Assembly (NCBI RefSeq): GCF_003353425.1
Contig: NZ_QRAO01000001.1
Location: forward strand, 124,001 to 188,000
From: Marinirhabdus gelatinilytica
Lineage (GTDB): Bacteria > Bacteroidota > Bacteroidia > Flavobacteriales > Flavobacteriaceae
Reading direction: 5' to 3'
Length of the DNA stretch: 64,000 nt
Part shown: positions 42,449-52,302 of the stretch, piece after piece
How positions within the stretch are numbered: position 1 is the stretch's first letter
Layout: each line of letters begins with the position of its first letter
Made by a program: the position numbers and the translations under genes
The notes under the pieces: model-generated
The model's database searches: none
Told to the model about the DNA's origin: nothing
What the model saw: the letters and a program-made list of their open reading frames with translations, nothing else

Positions 42449-44842
42449 TTGAACAAACTTTTTAGCATAGGCTTTTGGAGCGCAGTAGCTCGTTTTATCC
42501 TAAGGAACAGGACGATACACCTGGTTGTCATACTGGGAATCACTGCTTTTATGATTTCCCAATGGCAGCACATGCGCTTTACCTACACAGAGGCCAACCT
42601 ACTCCCGGACGACCACGAAATAAACGTAGAATATAACCAGTTTTTGGATACCTTTGGTGAAGAGGGTAATCTTATCGTTCTGGGTGTTAAGGACTCTTCA
42701 CTTTTTACCCCCAAAAATTTTAAGGCGTGGACGTCGCTTTCGGCAAGATTAAAGACCTTTGAAGCGGTAGATATAACCCTTTCGGTAGGCGAACTCCAAA
42801 AGCTACAAAAAATCAAGGACTCTTCAAGTTTTGCACTCGTTCCATTTGTGCAGGACAGTATACTTTCCGAAGAAATCCTAGAAAATTACCGCTACGAGCT
42901 TTTCAACAAACTTCCTTTTTACAAAGGTTTGGTATATAGCCCTAACAAAATGGGGGTTCGCACGGCAGTTTATCTTAAGAAAGATATTGTAAATACGGCA
43001 CTTCGCAGAGACTTTATCGTAAACGACCTTATCCCAGCCATTGATAGCTTTGAGGACGATACCGGCATTACAGTGCATACCTCGGGGATGCCCTACATAC
43101 GTACCTTGAATGCGCAGAATATTATCGATGAGATTGGAATGTTCATCGGGGCTGCACTACTGGTCACTTCCTTGATCTTCTTTTTCTTCTTCCGTAGTTT
43201 TCGCGCCACGATCATCTCCATGGTTACCGTACTCATTGGCGTGATGTGGGCTTTTGGTATCTTGGGATTGTTGCGTTACGAGATCACGGTACTTACGGCA
43301 CTTATCCCGCCACTCATAATTGTTATTGGTATTCCCAACTGTATTTTCCTTATCAACAAATACCAGCAGGAAATAAAGCTGCACGGCAACCAGGCCAAAT
43401 CCTTACAGCGTGTTATCGCAAAGGTGGGTAATGCAACCTTAATGACAAACGTAACCACTGCTTCAGGTTTTGCCACGTTTATTTTGACCAATAGCAAGCT
43501 CTTGAGTGAGTTCGGTATTGTGGCTTCCATAAACATCATCTGTATTTTTTTGTTGAGCCTCTTCATTATTCCTATAGTGTACAGCTATATGAAGGTACCC
43601 AAGACAAAGCACCTTAAACACCTCAACAAGAGGTGGATTGGCAGTTTTGTGGACTGGATGGAGCGCATGGTGCGCGAGCACCGTATTGCCATTTTTATAG
43701 CTTCCATAGTTTTGCTCTGCGGAAGCATCATAGGCATGTACAATATTAAGATTTCGGGCAGTATTATTGAAGATATGCCCCAGAGTGAGCCGTTCTTTGC
43801 CGACATCAAATTTTTTGAAGAAGAATATGAAGGCATCATGCCCTTGGAAATTTTGGTGGACACCAAACGAAAAAAAGGGGTGATGAAACTCGCCACCTTA
43901 AAACGCATGGATGAACTACAGGAATACCTTGAAGAGATCCCAGAATTTTCCAAACCCCTATCCGTGGTCGATCTGGTAAAATATAGCAAGCAGGCATATT
44001 ATAACGGAAACCCAGAATACTACCAACTACCCAACAGCCAAGAACGTACTTTTATACTTTCTTATGCAAAAAACAGTGCGAAAAACACCAATCTGCTCTC
44101 AAGTTATGTAGACACCACTGGCCAGTATGCCCGTATCACCACCTTTATGAAGGATACTGAAACGGAGCGCTACGATAGGCTGGAAGAAGATGTAAAAGCT
44201 AAAATTGAAAAGATTTTCCCCAGTGAGCGCTATAATGTTACCCTAACGGGAAAAGCACTCGTGTTTCAGAAGGGGACAAAATATTTGGTGACCAACCTTG
44301 TTATCTCTCTCTCGCTGGCCATCTTGCTCATTGCCCTGTTTATGGCGTGGATGTTCCGTAGTGTGAAGATGATATTGGTCTCCTTGCTTCCCAACCTCCT
44401 GCCCCTTATCATCACTGCTGGGCTCATGGGCTTTTTGGGCGTTCCCATAAAACCTTCCACAATCTTGGTGTTCAGCATTGCGTTCGGAATTTCGGTGGAT
44501 GATACCATTCACTTTTTGGCCAAGTATAGGCAGGAGCTCATTGCAAACAATTGGAAGATCAAAAAATCTGTATATGCGGCACTTCGTGAGACTGGGGTGA
44601 GTATGTTCTATACCTCTATCGTGTTGTTCTTTGGGTTTTCGGTATTCACCATTTCAAGTTTTGGTGGTACGGTAGCCTTGGGCGCCTTGGTCTCAATAAC
44701 CTTGGTGTTTGCAATGCTTGCAAACTTGCTGTTATTACCGGCGCTATTACTTTCTTTGGAAAAGGAAATTGCGAACAAGAAGACCTTTAAAAAACCTGCC
44801 CTTCAAATCTTGGAGGCGGAAGATGTCCCAGATGAGAAGTAA
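42449..44842 (+). CDS. MMPL/RND-superfamily exporter
   Basis: 797 residues with two repeated halves, each an initial helix, a large extracytoplasmic domain and five further helices. FRSFRATIISMVTVLIGVMW, the second-half FGISVDDTIHFLAKYRQEL (proton-relay Asp pair) and the lack of AcrB-type porter length place it with the MMPL/hopanoid-type lipid exporters. These move lipids or hydrophobic molecules from the inner membrane. It starts with TTG at 42449 (MNKLFSIGFW); no ATG is suitably placed. No membrane fusion or outer membrane partner is adjacent. Substrate unknown. Confidence 0.88.
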   Translation: MNKLFSIGFWSAVARFILRNRTIHLVVILGITAFMISQWQHMRFTYTEANLLPDDHEINVEYNQFLDTFGEEGNLIVLGVKDSSLFTPKNFKAWTSLSARLKTFEAVDITLSVGELQKLQKIKDSSSFALVPFVQDSILSEEILENYRYELFNKLPFYKGLVYSPNKMGVRTAVYLKKDIVNTALRRDFIVNDLIPAIDSFEDDTGITVHTSGMPYIRTLNAQNIIDEIGMFIGAALLVTSLIFFFFFRSFRATIISMVTVLIGVMWAFGILGLLRYEITVLTALIPPLIIVIGIPNCIFLINKYQQEIKLHGNQAKSLQRVIAKVGNATLMTNVTTASGFATFILTNSKLLSEFGIVASINIICIFLLSLFIIPIVYSYMKVPKTKHLKHLNKRWIGSFVDWMERMVREHRIAIFIASIVLLCGSIIGMYNIKISGSIIEDMPQSEPFFADIKFFEEEYEGIMPLEILVDTKRKKGVMKLATLKRMDELQEYLEEIPEFSKPLSVVDLVKYSKQAYYNGNPEYYQLPNSQERTFILSYAKNSAKNTNLLSSYVDTTGQYARITTFMKDTETERYDRLEEDVKAKIEKIFPSERYNVTLTGKALVFQKGTKYLVTNLVISLSLAILLIALFMAWMFRSVKMILVSLLPNLLPLIITAGLMGFLGVPIKPSTILVFSIAFGISVDDTIHFLAKYRQELIANNWKIKKSVYAALRETGVSMFYTSIVLFFGFSVFTISSFGGTVALGALVSITLVFAMLANLLLLPALLLSLEKEIANKKTFKKPALQILEAEDVPDEK

Positions 44843-44983
44843 CTATTGAAAGATTTTCTTCGAGCGTTAGAATTAAACATACCCATCAGGGCACGGTTCC
44901 TCAAGGATGGTGTCTTTTTAATGGTGGCTGGTTTTGACCTCGATTTCGGTTTCGGTTTCATCTTCGATTTCAGAATTAACAAG

Positions 44984-44991
44984 TATATTTG
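44984..44991 (+). promoter_or_regulatory. -7 box (TATATTTG) for asnS
   Basis: Exact TAnnTTTG 21 bases before the ATG. A TTTCGGTTTCGGTTTCATC run (repeat family of 18950) takes up the -33 region at 44944-44962, so the repeat may shape this promoter. The spacer 44843-45012 holds no gene. Confidence 0.5.
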
Positions 44992-45012
44992 CCCTTCAAC
45001 ATAACAACAACA

Positions 45013-46455
45013 ATGAAAGCAACAAGCATAGCACAACTCTTACAGCAAGAACCATCCCTGGTAGAGATTACCGCCCGTGGCTGGGTTCGTGCTTTCCGTA
45101 GCAACCGTTTTATCGCACTTAATGATGGCTCTACACTACACAATATACAATGTGTGGTAGATTTTGAAAATTTTGAGGAAGAAACCCTTAAGAACATTAC
45201 CGTTGGGGCTGCCATTGAAGTAAAAGGCACCCTAGTAGAAAGCCAAGGAAAAGGGCAACGGGTGGAGATACAAGTTTCAGAAGTTGAAGTTTTGGGAACT
45301 GCAGATCCTGAAGATGTAAAACTCACTATTCTCTCACCAAAGCGTCACTCACTGGAGAAACTGCGTGAACAGGCACACCTAAGGGTACGTACCAATACCT
45401 TTGGAGCGATTATGCGTGTGCGTTCCAAGTTATCTTTTGCCATTCACGAGTATTTTCAGAAAAATGGGTTCTACTATATGCATACCCCAATTATTACGGG
45501 TAGCGATGCCGAAGGAGCCGGAGAAATGTTCAAGGTAACCAATCTTGATTTGAAAAAAACCCCCTTGAACGAGGATGGAGCTATAAATTATAAAGAAGAT
45601 TTTTTCGAAAAAGAAACCAATCTCACCGTTAGCGGGCAGTTAGAGGCCGAAACTTATGCTATGGGACTAGGTAAGGTTTACACCTTTGGACCCACCTTTA
45701 GAGCTGAAAACAGTAACACCAGCCGTCACTTGGCAGAATTTTGGATGATAGAGCCTGAAGTTGCTTTTAATGATTTGGCAGATAACATGGACCTCGCTGA
45801 AGATTTTATAAAATACGTGGTTAATTATGCACTTGAAAACTGTGCGGACGATCTGGAATTTTTAGAAAATAGACTGTTGCAAGAAGAAAAAAGCAAACCA
45901 CAGGCCGAACGAAGTGAAATGGCACTTCGGGATAAACTGAAGTTTGTCCTTGAAAACAACTTCAAGCGCGTAAGCTACACCGAAGCTATTGAGATTTTAA
46001 AAAACAGTAAGCCCAACAAAAAGAAGAAGTTTAAGTACCTCATTGAGGAATGGGGCGCAGACCTGCAGAGCGAGCACGAGCGCTTCTTGGTTGAAAAGCA
46101 TTTTAAGAGTCCCGTAATATTGTTCGATTATCCAGCAAAGATAAAGGCGTTCTATATGCGCTTGAACGACGATGGAAAGACCGTACGTGCCATGGACGTA
46201 TTGTTTCCGGGAATTGGAGAGATTGTGGGTGGAAGCCAGCGTGAAGAACGTTACGATGTGCTAAAGGAGAAAATGGAAACCATGGGCATCCCAGAAGAAG
46301 AACTTTACTGGTACCTGGACCTTCGTAAATTTGGAACCTGTGTACATAGTGGTTTCGGTCTTGGTTTTGAACGTTTGGTGCTTTTTGTGACAGGTATGGG
46401 GAACATTAGGGATGTAATTCCGTATCCTAGGACACCGGGGAATGCATCATTCTAA
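45013..46455 (+). CDS. asnS: Asparaginyl-tRNA synthetase
   Basis: 480 residues from ATG at 45013 ([19 protein letters not shown]); a TTG at 44989 overlaps the promoter box. An OB-fold anticodon domain ([21 protein letters not shown]) precedes the class II catalytic core: motif 2 [22 protein letters not shown] and motif 3 [15 protein letters not shown]. Charges tRNA-Asn directly. The asnS-rpoN neighbourhood is frequent in Flavobacteriaceae, here interrupted by an unrecognised gene on the other strand. Confidence 0.97.
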   Translation: MKATSIAQLLQQEPSLVEITARGWVRAFRSNRFIALNDGSTLHNIQCVVDFENFEEETLKNITVGAAIEVKGTLVESQGKGQRVEIQVSEVEVLGTADPEDVKLTILSPKRHSLEKLREQAHLRVRTNTFGAIMRVRSKLSFAIHEYFQKNGFYYMHTPIITGSDAEGAGEMFKVTNLDLKKTPLNEDGAINYKEDFFEKETNLTVSGQLEAETYAMGLGKVYTFGPTFRAENSNTSRHLAEFWMIEPEVAFNDLADNMDLAEDFIKYVVNYALENCADDLEFLENRLLQEEKSKPQAERSEMALRDKLKFVLENNFKRVSYTEAIEILKNSKPNKKKKFKYLIEEWGADLQSEHERFLVEKHFKSPVILFDYPAKIKAFYMRLNDDGKTVRAMDVLFPGIGEIVGGSQREERYDVLKEKMETMGIPEEELYWYLDLRKFGTCVHSGFGLGFERLVLFVTGMGNIRDVIPYPRTPGNASF

Positions 46456-46463
46456 AACATAAA

Positions 46464-46494
46464 AAAACGGGAAGCTTAAAAAACTTCCCGTTTT
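46464..46494. terminator. Bidirectional terminator
   Basis: AAAACGGGAAG / CTTCCCGTTTT, 11-bp stem, 9-base loop, between the asnS end and the convergent gene. Confidence 0.9.
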
Positions 46495-46519
46495 CCTTTT
46501 TGAAGGCTAATTCAAAACA

Positions 46520-48607
46520 TTAGTCGCTCAAGCAAATTATACGGCTTGTCGTTACCGTCCTACCTACATAAGCACTATGGCGAATTGCTTTTTGAGTGGC
46601 ACTAAGCACTACGTTTCCACAGTTTTTATTAGGATCTGTTGCTATTTCAAAAGTGCCGCTACCCTCGGTATTTCCAAACTGGCCTAGACCCGTTCCAGTA
46701 GCACTGTATGTTCCTGCACTGCTACTTAAGCTATAGGCTTCTAGGTAGTCTTCGGTCACGCTAAAGTTACCAATAACGGTATCGCCTTTTGTGTAATGGC
46801 TACAATCGCCCCCATCGTCAATATTCAGGTTCAGGGTTGTTGGAGTGTTGTCCATTTGTATCACTTGGCTGTCCTGGGTTCCGTCACTATGTTCAATAGT
46901 GATGCGCAAACGGTCGTTGGTACCCGGCACGAAACGTGCCAACACACTACTTATATTGTTGTGATAGGGCTGGTATTCGTACTCGTCTCCCACAGGATAT
47001 AGGTCTGGATGTGTTACCACGCCCGTTACTGGGTTGTACCCTAAAAGATCTAGTTTGTTGTTGAGATAGTAGCTGGCTCCGGTAGCAAGGTTTGTTACTT
47101 TCACCTTGTACTTTTGTCCTGCAAATGGAGTAGAAACCCCTTGTACGACTATGATACCTCCAAACGGACTATCATCATACGTAGGCTGTTGGTTAAATTC
47201 CATCTTAGCGCCCGGAAGTGTCAGTCCGCTTACGTTATCGATAAAATCGGTTGCAACGCCACCTACGGTGATCATTTTTGGACCTTCACCATCCCAAGCG
47301 ATACTTGGTTTTAATTGAATATAGGTTTCAATTACATTCCCCCAGGTCTCGCAACCCATTCCATTGGGTGGTTGGTTCCACGAAAGTACAGCTCTTACCT
47401 TAAGCACTTTTGGAGTTTCGCAGTTCTTTTTCAATGCTGAAAAATCGTACGGCAAAATCACCGAATAGGACAAGCCTCCATCGGGTATTTCATCTATATC
47501 GTGCACTTTTACAAAAGTGGTCCCTGCGTGTTTCCAAGCACAATTTTCATCTTCGTCCTGTATCCAGAAGGACACATACTCCTTGCTTCCGTCCTTACAC
47601 AGATCACCACTATATCCACTGGGTCGTTTAATTTTCAAGGTTCCCACCAAGGCTTCGTTGGTATAATCCAATCCTACACAAAACAGTTCTTCATAATTGG
47701 TATTGCACTCTGTTTGTAGCAATCCGGCCAAACTTTCAGCTAATGAAAGATTCTGTGCTTCAAAAATGTTTTGGATGTTGGACACGATCTGCGGGTCGTT
47801 GGTTTGCTGTACTTTTTTCAGCAATGGAAGCCCAAAACGGAAAGGCTCAATCTTTTTCTTTTTATAAAGGTTGGACAAATTTGGAAAATCCAATACCTGT
47901 TGTTTCAGTCCTTGTTGCGCTTCCTTGATGGTCTCCAACCCGTTGGGAGTAAACTGTGCAAGGCTGTTCAATGATGTATTTGGGTTTGCTATTGCCTTTT
48001 CCAACAAACTCCCAATATTGAGCAACGGTAGATCCGGAATAAATATCTTGAGCGGTTCAATTTGTATATACTCCTCTTTCATATCGCTCCAGGTGTACGT
48101 TCCCGCGGTCATGTTGGGGTCGTTTGGGGCAGGAATTTCGTTCCAGGCCAGGATTGCCTTTACTTTTGGGGTATTTGCCTTAGTGCAAAAAAATCGCTTT
48201 GGATTTATTTGTAACCGTACCACATAGTCCATAGGCAGCTCGTTATTACCGCTACAGTCCTTTTGGGTTGGGATATCGTGTACGTTAACAGCGGTTACGC
48301 CCATATCCTGCCAGCCTGCGCCATCTTCATAATCCAGATAAAAACGCACGTATTCCTGTGAACCTTGGGTACACAATTGCCCAGAATACCCACTGGCGCG
48401 CTTTATTCGTACTGTAGCGGTAAGCTCACTAAATGCTGGGTTATACCCAATACAGGCCAGTTCTTCGAAAGAGGTATTCAGCTTTTGGATAAAGAAAGCA
48501 GCTTTTGTCTTCAATGCAGCTTTTTTAAGGTCTTTTGTTTCAACAGCCATAAAGGATCTGAACTCTTCACGAGCAGTTAATAATTGTTTTTCGGTCATCT
48601 TTTCCAT
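46520..48607 (-). CDS. Uncharacterised protein with duplicated cysteine-containing beta module
   Basis: 695 residues, no signal peptide or membrane helix. An N-terminal helical part (1-45) is followed by two copies of a ~135-residue module (47-186 and 305-434). The copies share F/YEELxCxG, KR.SGYSG.LC..GS.EYV.F, VHDI, and C....PKV.A.L.WN, with Cys52/79/141 matching Cys310/337/396. A helical linker separates them. The C-terminal third (435-695) is beta-rich with G-T-rich turns and ends RTVTTSRIICLSD. I know no named family for it. The start ATG 48607 could be 48598. It lies between asnS and rpoN, on the opposite strand to both, across a 312-bp spacer with a strong hairpin. Absence of a signal peptide argues for cytoplasmic location or a non-Sec export route. 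Confidence 0.75.
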   Translation of the reverse strand: MEKMTEKQLLTAREEFRSFMAVETKDLKKAALKTKAAFFIQKLNTSFEELACIGYNPAFSELTATVRIKRASGYSGQLCTQGSQEYVRFYLDYEDGAGWQDMGVTAVNVHDIPTQKDCSGNNELPMDYVVRLQINPKRFFCTKANTPKVKAILAWNEIPAPNDPNMTAGTYTWSDMKEEYIQIEPLKIFIPDLPLLNIGSLLEKAIANPNTSLNSLAQFTPNGLETIKEAQQGLKQQVLDFPNLSNLYKKKKIEPFRFGLPLLKKVQQTNDPQIVSNIQNIFEAQNLSLAESLAGLLQTECNTNYEELFCVGLDYTNEALVGTLKIKRPSGYSGDLCKDGSKEYVSFWIQDEDENCAWKHAGTTFVKVHDIDEIPDGGLSYSVILPYDFSALKKNCETPKVLKVRAVLSWNQPPNGMGCETWGNVIETYIQLKPSIAWDGEGPKMITVGGVATDFIDNVSGLTLPGAKMEFNQQPTYDDSPFGGIIVVQGVSTPFAGQKYKVKVTNLATGASYYLNNKLDLLGYNPVTGVVTHPDLYPVGDEYEYQPYHNNISSVLARFVPGTNDRLRITIEHSDGTQDSQVIQMDNTPTTLNLNIDDGGDCSHYTKGDTVIGNFSVTEDYLEAYSLSSSAGTYSATGTGLGQFGNTEGSGTFEIATDPNKNCGNVVLSATQKAIRHSAYVGRTVTTSRIICLSD

Positions 48608-48760
48608 GGGTTTTGAGTTTTGAGTTTTCTTGCCTACTCTGTTCTGGATTTTCGGCCTATCTCCCTGAACAACAAAATTGCACTGTTATCGAAGAAAAAA
48701 GACAAGGTTAATCCCTAATAATCAGCGGAATAAACACACCTTTTTGCACCCCTGTGAAGA

Positions 48761-48844
48761 CCTTGTCCAAAAAGTGTAAACCCCTTAAAAAGTATAGGGG
48801 GTTTACTCCACAAACCCTTTGGACAGGCAAAGCACGGTTTTGCC
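48761..48844 (+). other. Strong compound hairpin in the spacer upstream of rpoN
   Basis: Inner stem GTAAACCCC (48776-48784) / GGGGTTTAC (48798-48806) inside an outer stem CCTTGTCCAAA (48761-48771) / TTTGGACAGG (48818-48827), then a second stem GGCAAA / TTTGCC (48826-48844). A TTTGCACCCC string at 48743 resembles the sequence around -7 boxes at 36358 and 42423 but lacks the TA. It may be a small RNA, a 5' leader of rpoN, or a tiny mobile-element remnant; the rest of the 312-bp spacer (48608-48919) shows no gene. Confidence 0.4.
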
Positions 48845-48919
48845 AATAAAAGCTTAAATTATTGCAGGGATGCCTATATCTAGTGGTATTTTTCTATTTT
48901 TATGGTATAGAAATCCACT

Positions 48920-50374
48920 ATGCTCAAACAACAGTTAAATTTTAAACTTTCCCAGAAACTATCGCCTCAGCAAATCCAGTTGATGAAGTTGATACAACTG
49001 CCCACACAGGCATTTGAACAGCGTATTTCACAAGAAATGAACGAGAACCCTGCTCTGGAAGGCGGAAAAGAGGACACCGACAAACTGGATGATGAGTTTA
49101 ACAATGAAGACGATTATGGCGATGAAAATGAGGTAATCGAAACCGAAATTAATGTAGACGACTACTTGAGTGATGATGAGGTGCCCAGTTATAAACTCTC
49201 CGCAAACAACTATAGTGCAGATGATGAGGAAAAACAAACTCCGTACGCATCGGGTACTTCCTTTAACCAATATCTATTGACACAGTTACGCACCTACCGC
49301 TTTGACGAGGAGGAAGAGGAGATTGCAAAGTTTCTGGTGGGAAGTGTGGATGAGAGCGGTTATATACGAAGGGATATAGCTGATATATTAGACGATCTCG
49401 CCTTTACCCAAAATGTATATACTTCCGAAGAAAAAATTGAAAAGGTACTTGAAGTGGTTCAGGAATTAGATCCCGCTGGAGTTGGAGCCAGGGATTTACA
49501 GGAGTGTTTATTGCTTCAGTTATATCGAAAGAACCCAACCAGTCCCGTTTCTTTGGCCATTGAGATTTTGGATGATGCGTTTGATCATTTTATAAAAAAA
49601 CACTACAGCAAGCTCATTCAAAAATTCGATATTACCGAAGACGAACTACGTGAAGCTATTCACGAAATTGAAAGTTTAAACCCAAAACCCGGCGGCTCCT
49701 ATGCTGGAAACACAAAAATGGTGGAGCATGTAGTTCCAGATTTTGCCATTAAGATCGTGGATGGCGAACTGGATCTTACACTTAACGGAAGGAATGCGCC
49801 AGAGTTGCACGTTTCCCGTGAATATTCCAATATGCTCAAGGGGTATAAAGCATCCAAGGAGAAATCGAAATCGCAAAAGGATGCGGTTATGTTCATAAAA
49901 CAAAAGCTGGATGCGGCTAAGTGGTTCATAGAAGCTATCAAGCAACGCCAGCAAACGCTTTTTGTTACCATGAATGCCATAATGCATCACCAAAAGGAAT
50001 ATTTTTTAACAGGGGATGAGCGCAACTTGAAACCAATGATATTAAAGGACATCGCCGATAAAATTGATATGGACGTCTCAACCGTTTCACGAGTTGCAAA
50101 CAGTAAATATGTAGATACTCCTTATGGAACTAAATTGATCAAGGAGTTTTTTAGTGAATCCATGAAGAACGATCAAGGAGAAGATGTTTCAACAAGAGAG
50201 ATAAAAAAGATCCTTGAAATCACTATAAACGAAGAGAGCAAAAAGAAGCCCCTTACCGATGATAAATTGGCCAAAATCTTAAAAGAAAAGGGCTATCCTA
50301 TTGCTCGAAGAACTGTAGCAAAATACAGAGAGCAACTGGATATTCCTGTTGCAAGGCTCCGAAAAGAAATTTAA
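48920..50374 (+). CDS. rpoN: RNA polymerase sigma-54 factor
   Basis: 484 residues. Region I is Gln/Leu-rich (QLNFKLSQKLSPQQIQLMKLIQLPTQAFEQRI), region II is acidic (~60-105), and the core-binding and DNA-binding domains follow, with the RpoN box ARRTVAKYRE at ~462-471. Sigma-54 recognises -24/-12 promoters and needs AAA+ activators; none is encoded in this window. ATG at 48920 after a long spacer. The stop overlaps the next start by one base (TAATG), implying coupling. Confidence 0.96.
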   Translation: MLKQQLNFKLSQKLSPQQIQLMKLIQLPTQAFEQRISQEMNENPALEGGKEDTDKLDDEFNNEDDYGDENEVIETEINVDDYLSDDEVPSYKLSANNYSADDEEKQTPYASGTSFNQYLLTQLRTYRFDEEEEEIAKFLVGSVDESGYIRRDIADILDDLAFTQNVYTSEEKIEKVLEVVQELDPAGVGARDLQECLLLQLYRKNPTSPVSLAIEILDDAFDHFIKKHYSKLIQKFDITEDELREAIHEIESLNPKPGGSYAGNTKMVEHVVPDFAIKIVDGELDLTLNGRNAPELHVSREYSNMLKGYKASKEKSKSQKDAVMFIKQKLDAAKWFIEAIKQRQQTLFVTMNAIMHHQKEYFLTGDERNLKPMILKDIADKIDMDVSTVSRVANSKYVDTPYGTKLIKEFFSESMKNDQGEDVSTREIKKILEITINEESKKKPLTDDKLAKILKEKGYPIARRTVAKYREQLDIPVARLRKEI

Positions 50375-50979
50375 TGAACTATTTTTTACGTCTTGGCGCC
50401 TACCTACTCCATCCTTTACTTATGCCCTTATTGGGCACCTTGCTGTATTTTGTAGTCACCCCTCGTTATGTAGAGACAGAGTTATTACAATCCCGTCTTG
50501 TAGCCGTTGCTATAATTACTATATGCATTCCCATTGTAGTATTTTTCCTGTTGCGGAATTTGGGCACTATCAAATCAATCCACCTAGAAAATGTACACGA
50601 ACGTAGGGTCCCACTAGCCATTCAATGCGGGTTATTGGTATTGATAATAAAATTGGTTTTCGATCCCATGGACTCTCCGGAAATGTATTTCTTTTTTATG
50701 GGAATACTGTTTTCTGCTATGAGTGCCTTGATCTTGGCATTTTTGAAGTTCAGGATAAGTTTACACCAAATGGGTATTGCAGGGGTTACAATGTTCTTGA
50801 TTATTGTGAGCGTTCATTTTAAAATCAATATGCTCATTTGGATCTGTATTTTTTTTATAGGAAATGGGTGGGTGGCATCTTCTAGGTTACACACCAACTC
50901 CCATACCTATCCAGAACTTATAGGAGGCTTTTTTATTGGCTTTATGCCACAGTTACTGCTAGTTCCCCTATGGTTATAA
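50374..50979 (+). CDS. Membrane protein, degenerate PAP2-like
   Basis: 201 residues with six hydrophobic segments. Traces of the PAP2 phosphatase motifs are seen: SLHQMG at 129 in the place of PSGH, and SRLHTNSHTYPE at 170-181 in the place of SR.....H...D, with Glu for the final Asp; a clear KxxxxxxRP is absent. It may have lost or altered phosphatase activity. Coupled to rpoN by a one-base overlap, which is common in this family of bacteria. The 3' end overlaps the convergent barrel gene by 6 bases. Confidence 0.65.
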   Translation: MNYFLRLGAYLLHPLLMPLLGTLLYFVVTPRYVETELLQSRLVAVAIITICIPIVVFFLLRNLGTIKSIHLENVHERRVPLAIQCGLLVLIIKLVFDPMDSPEMYFFFMGILFSAMSALILAFLKFRISLHQMGIAGVTMFLIIVSVHFKINMLIWICIFFIGNGWVASSRLHTNSHTYPELIGGFFIGFMPQLLLVPLWL

Positions 50980-51726
50980 AATGTAGAAAATAAGACCCAC
51001 CTTAAACGTTTTAAAGCCTACTTCCTCTTGGGTATTTGTGGTTACTGCATTTTCAAAAAATGGGTTTATGCTATAATATGCATAAAAATTAACTTTACTA
51101 TAGCCAAAACTTAAAGTGGCGGCCAAGCGGGTTTGATTGAATTCCGGAATATCTGTCTGGTTCACCTCATTTCCTTCTTGACTGAAATGTGCGCGGTACC
51201 AATAGGCATATCCTATCCTAAACCCAGCATATACTCTCCAAAATCCATACTTGGTGGGGGTAGAGTTTCTCCACCGAAATTCTATTGGTGCTTCAATCAC
51301 CGCCGTGCTAAACCTGTTGAAATCATACTCATAATCATCGTTGGTCAATATGGTAAAAATACTTTCTTCTTCTGGGGTCTCTCCTATAAAGAGGGTATTT
51401 CCATAAGCGTCAAAACTTAATCCTGCTCCTATTGCAATGGCTATATTGCGGCGTTTGTTTATGGGCATATCACGTAGGAAGCCAAAATGGATGCCTCCAG
51501 AAAGACCACTTAAATTCACTGCAGAAGGTACATCGGACAATATATTATAGGTTATTCCCAAATAAAATTGGTCCTCTCTGTACTTGAGATCTACAATGGT
51601 ATCAGTTTTTTTTTCGCTTTCAACACTAGCTATAGATCCATCACTATTGAGATCTTCTTGGGCAAAAGAAAACAGCGTACTACAAAAGAGAATTGAAAAA
51701 ACTATAAATTGTATGGTTGCATGCAT
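50974..51726 (-). CDS. PorT-family/outer membrane beta-barrel protein
   Basis: 250 residues. A signal peptide (cleavage near ..FSFAQ), an acidic linker of ~25 residues, then about eight amphipathic beta strands ending KVGLIFYIL. This is the 'outer membrane protein beta-barrel' (PorT-like) type. True PorT/SprT is a T9SS component, but this group contains many paralogues, and I cannot show that this is the core one. It overlaps the PAP2-like gene tail-to-tail. Confidence 0.7.
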   Translation of the reverse strand: MHATIQFIVFSILFCSTLFSFAQEDLNSDGSIASVESEKKTDTIVDLKYREDQFYLGITYNILSDVPSAVNLSGLSGGIHFGFLRDMPINKRRNIAIAIGAGLSFDAYGNTLFIGETPEEESIFTILTNDDYEYDFNRFSTAVIEAPIEFRWRNSTPTKYGFWRVYAGFRIGYAYWYRAHFSQEGNEVNQTDIPEFNQTRLAATLSFGYSKVNFYAYYSINPFFENAVTTNTQEEVGFKTFKVGLIFYIL

Positions 51727-51761
51727 TGTGATAAAGATACTTTTATTTCAAAATAAAACAT

Positions 51762-51792
51762 AAAAAAACGCCTTGAAGTATTTTCAAGGCGT
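51762..51792 (-). terminator. Terminator of the exb operon
   Basis: ACGCCTTGAA / TTCAAGGCGT stem (51768-51777 / 51783-51792) with T residues on the minus strand (A run at 51762-51768). Confidence 0.85.
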
Positions 51793-51813
51793 CTTAAATA
51801 TAATTCTGGAAAA

Positions 51814-52290
51814 TTATTTAGTGTCCAACTCGCTACCTGGAGCGGCAATGTAGATAATCTTTACCATGTTCAGTTCTCTCAATTCTTCTTTAATGTCCGT
51901 CACTAAGCCTGTATTGGTTTCCTTGTCCACTTTTAAGGCTACTACAACTCTATCCTGCAATTCTGGACGGAGTTTTTCACGGGCTTCAGTGAGTGCAAAT
52001 TGAAGGCTGGAAATGTCGGTAAACTTATCTCCTATCTGTATTTTACCTTCGGTACCAAATTTGGCTTGGTATTGCTTACTGGGTTTACCGGCGTAGATAA
52101 ATACCGAACGGTCTTTCTTAAGCTTTTCAACTTCGTTTGCCTTAGGAAGTTCGTTCTTGATCATCAATTCGTTATTACGTAGTACCGTAACAACCATAAA
52201 GAAGAATAACAGCATAAATACAATATCTGGTAACGATGCTGTATTTACTGGAGGTAATTCCCCGCCTTTTTTCTTTTTAAATTTTGACAT
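51814..52290 (-). CDS. ExbD/TolR-type biopolymer transport protein (second copy)
   Basis: 158 residues. A basic N-terminus (MSKFKKKKGGELPPVNTASLPDIVFMLLFFFMV) with the Asp of the TM helix (LPDIVF), then a periplasmic domain. ExbD works with ExbB to use proton flow to energise TonB-dependent transport or gliding-related motors. It is the last gene of a four-gene operon, 12 bases after the first ExbD gene. Confidence 0.93.
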   Translation of the reverse strand: MSKFKKKKGGELPPVNTASLPDIVFMLLFFFMVVTVLRNNELMIKNELPKANEVEKLKKDRSVFIYAGKPSKQYQAKFGTEGKIQIGDKFTDISSLQFALTEAREKLRPELQDRVVVALKVDKETNTGLVTDIKEELRELNMVKIIYIAAPGSELDTK

Positions 52291-52302
52291 TTTTTATACG
52301 TT

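Noticed and set aside
44803-45036. 77-residue minus-strand frame before asnS
   Set aside because: Covers the asnS promoter and a TTTCGG repeat; the sequence is low-complexity Lys/Pro/Ser.
46520-48607. T9SS-secreted protein
   Set aside because: No signal peptide and no type A or type B sorting domain at the C-terminus.
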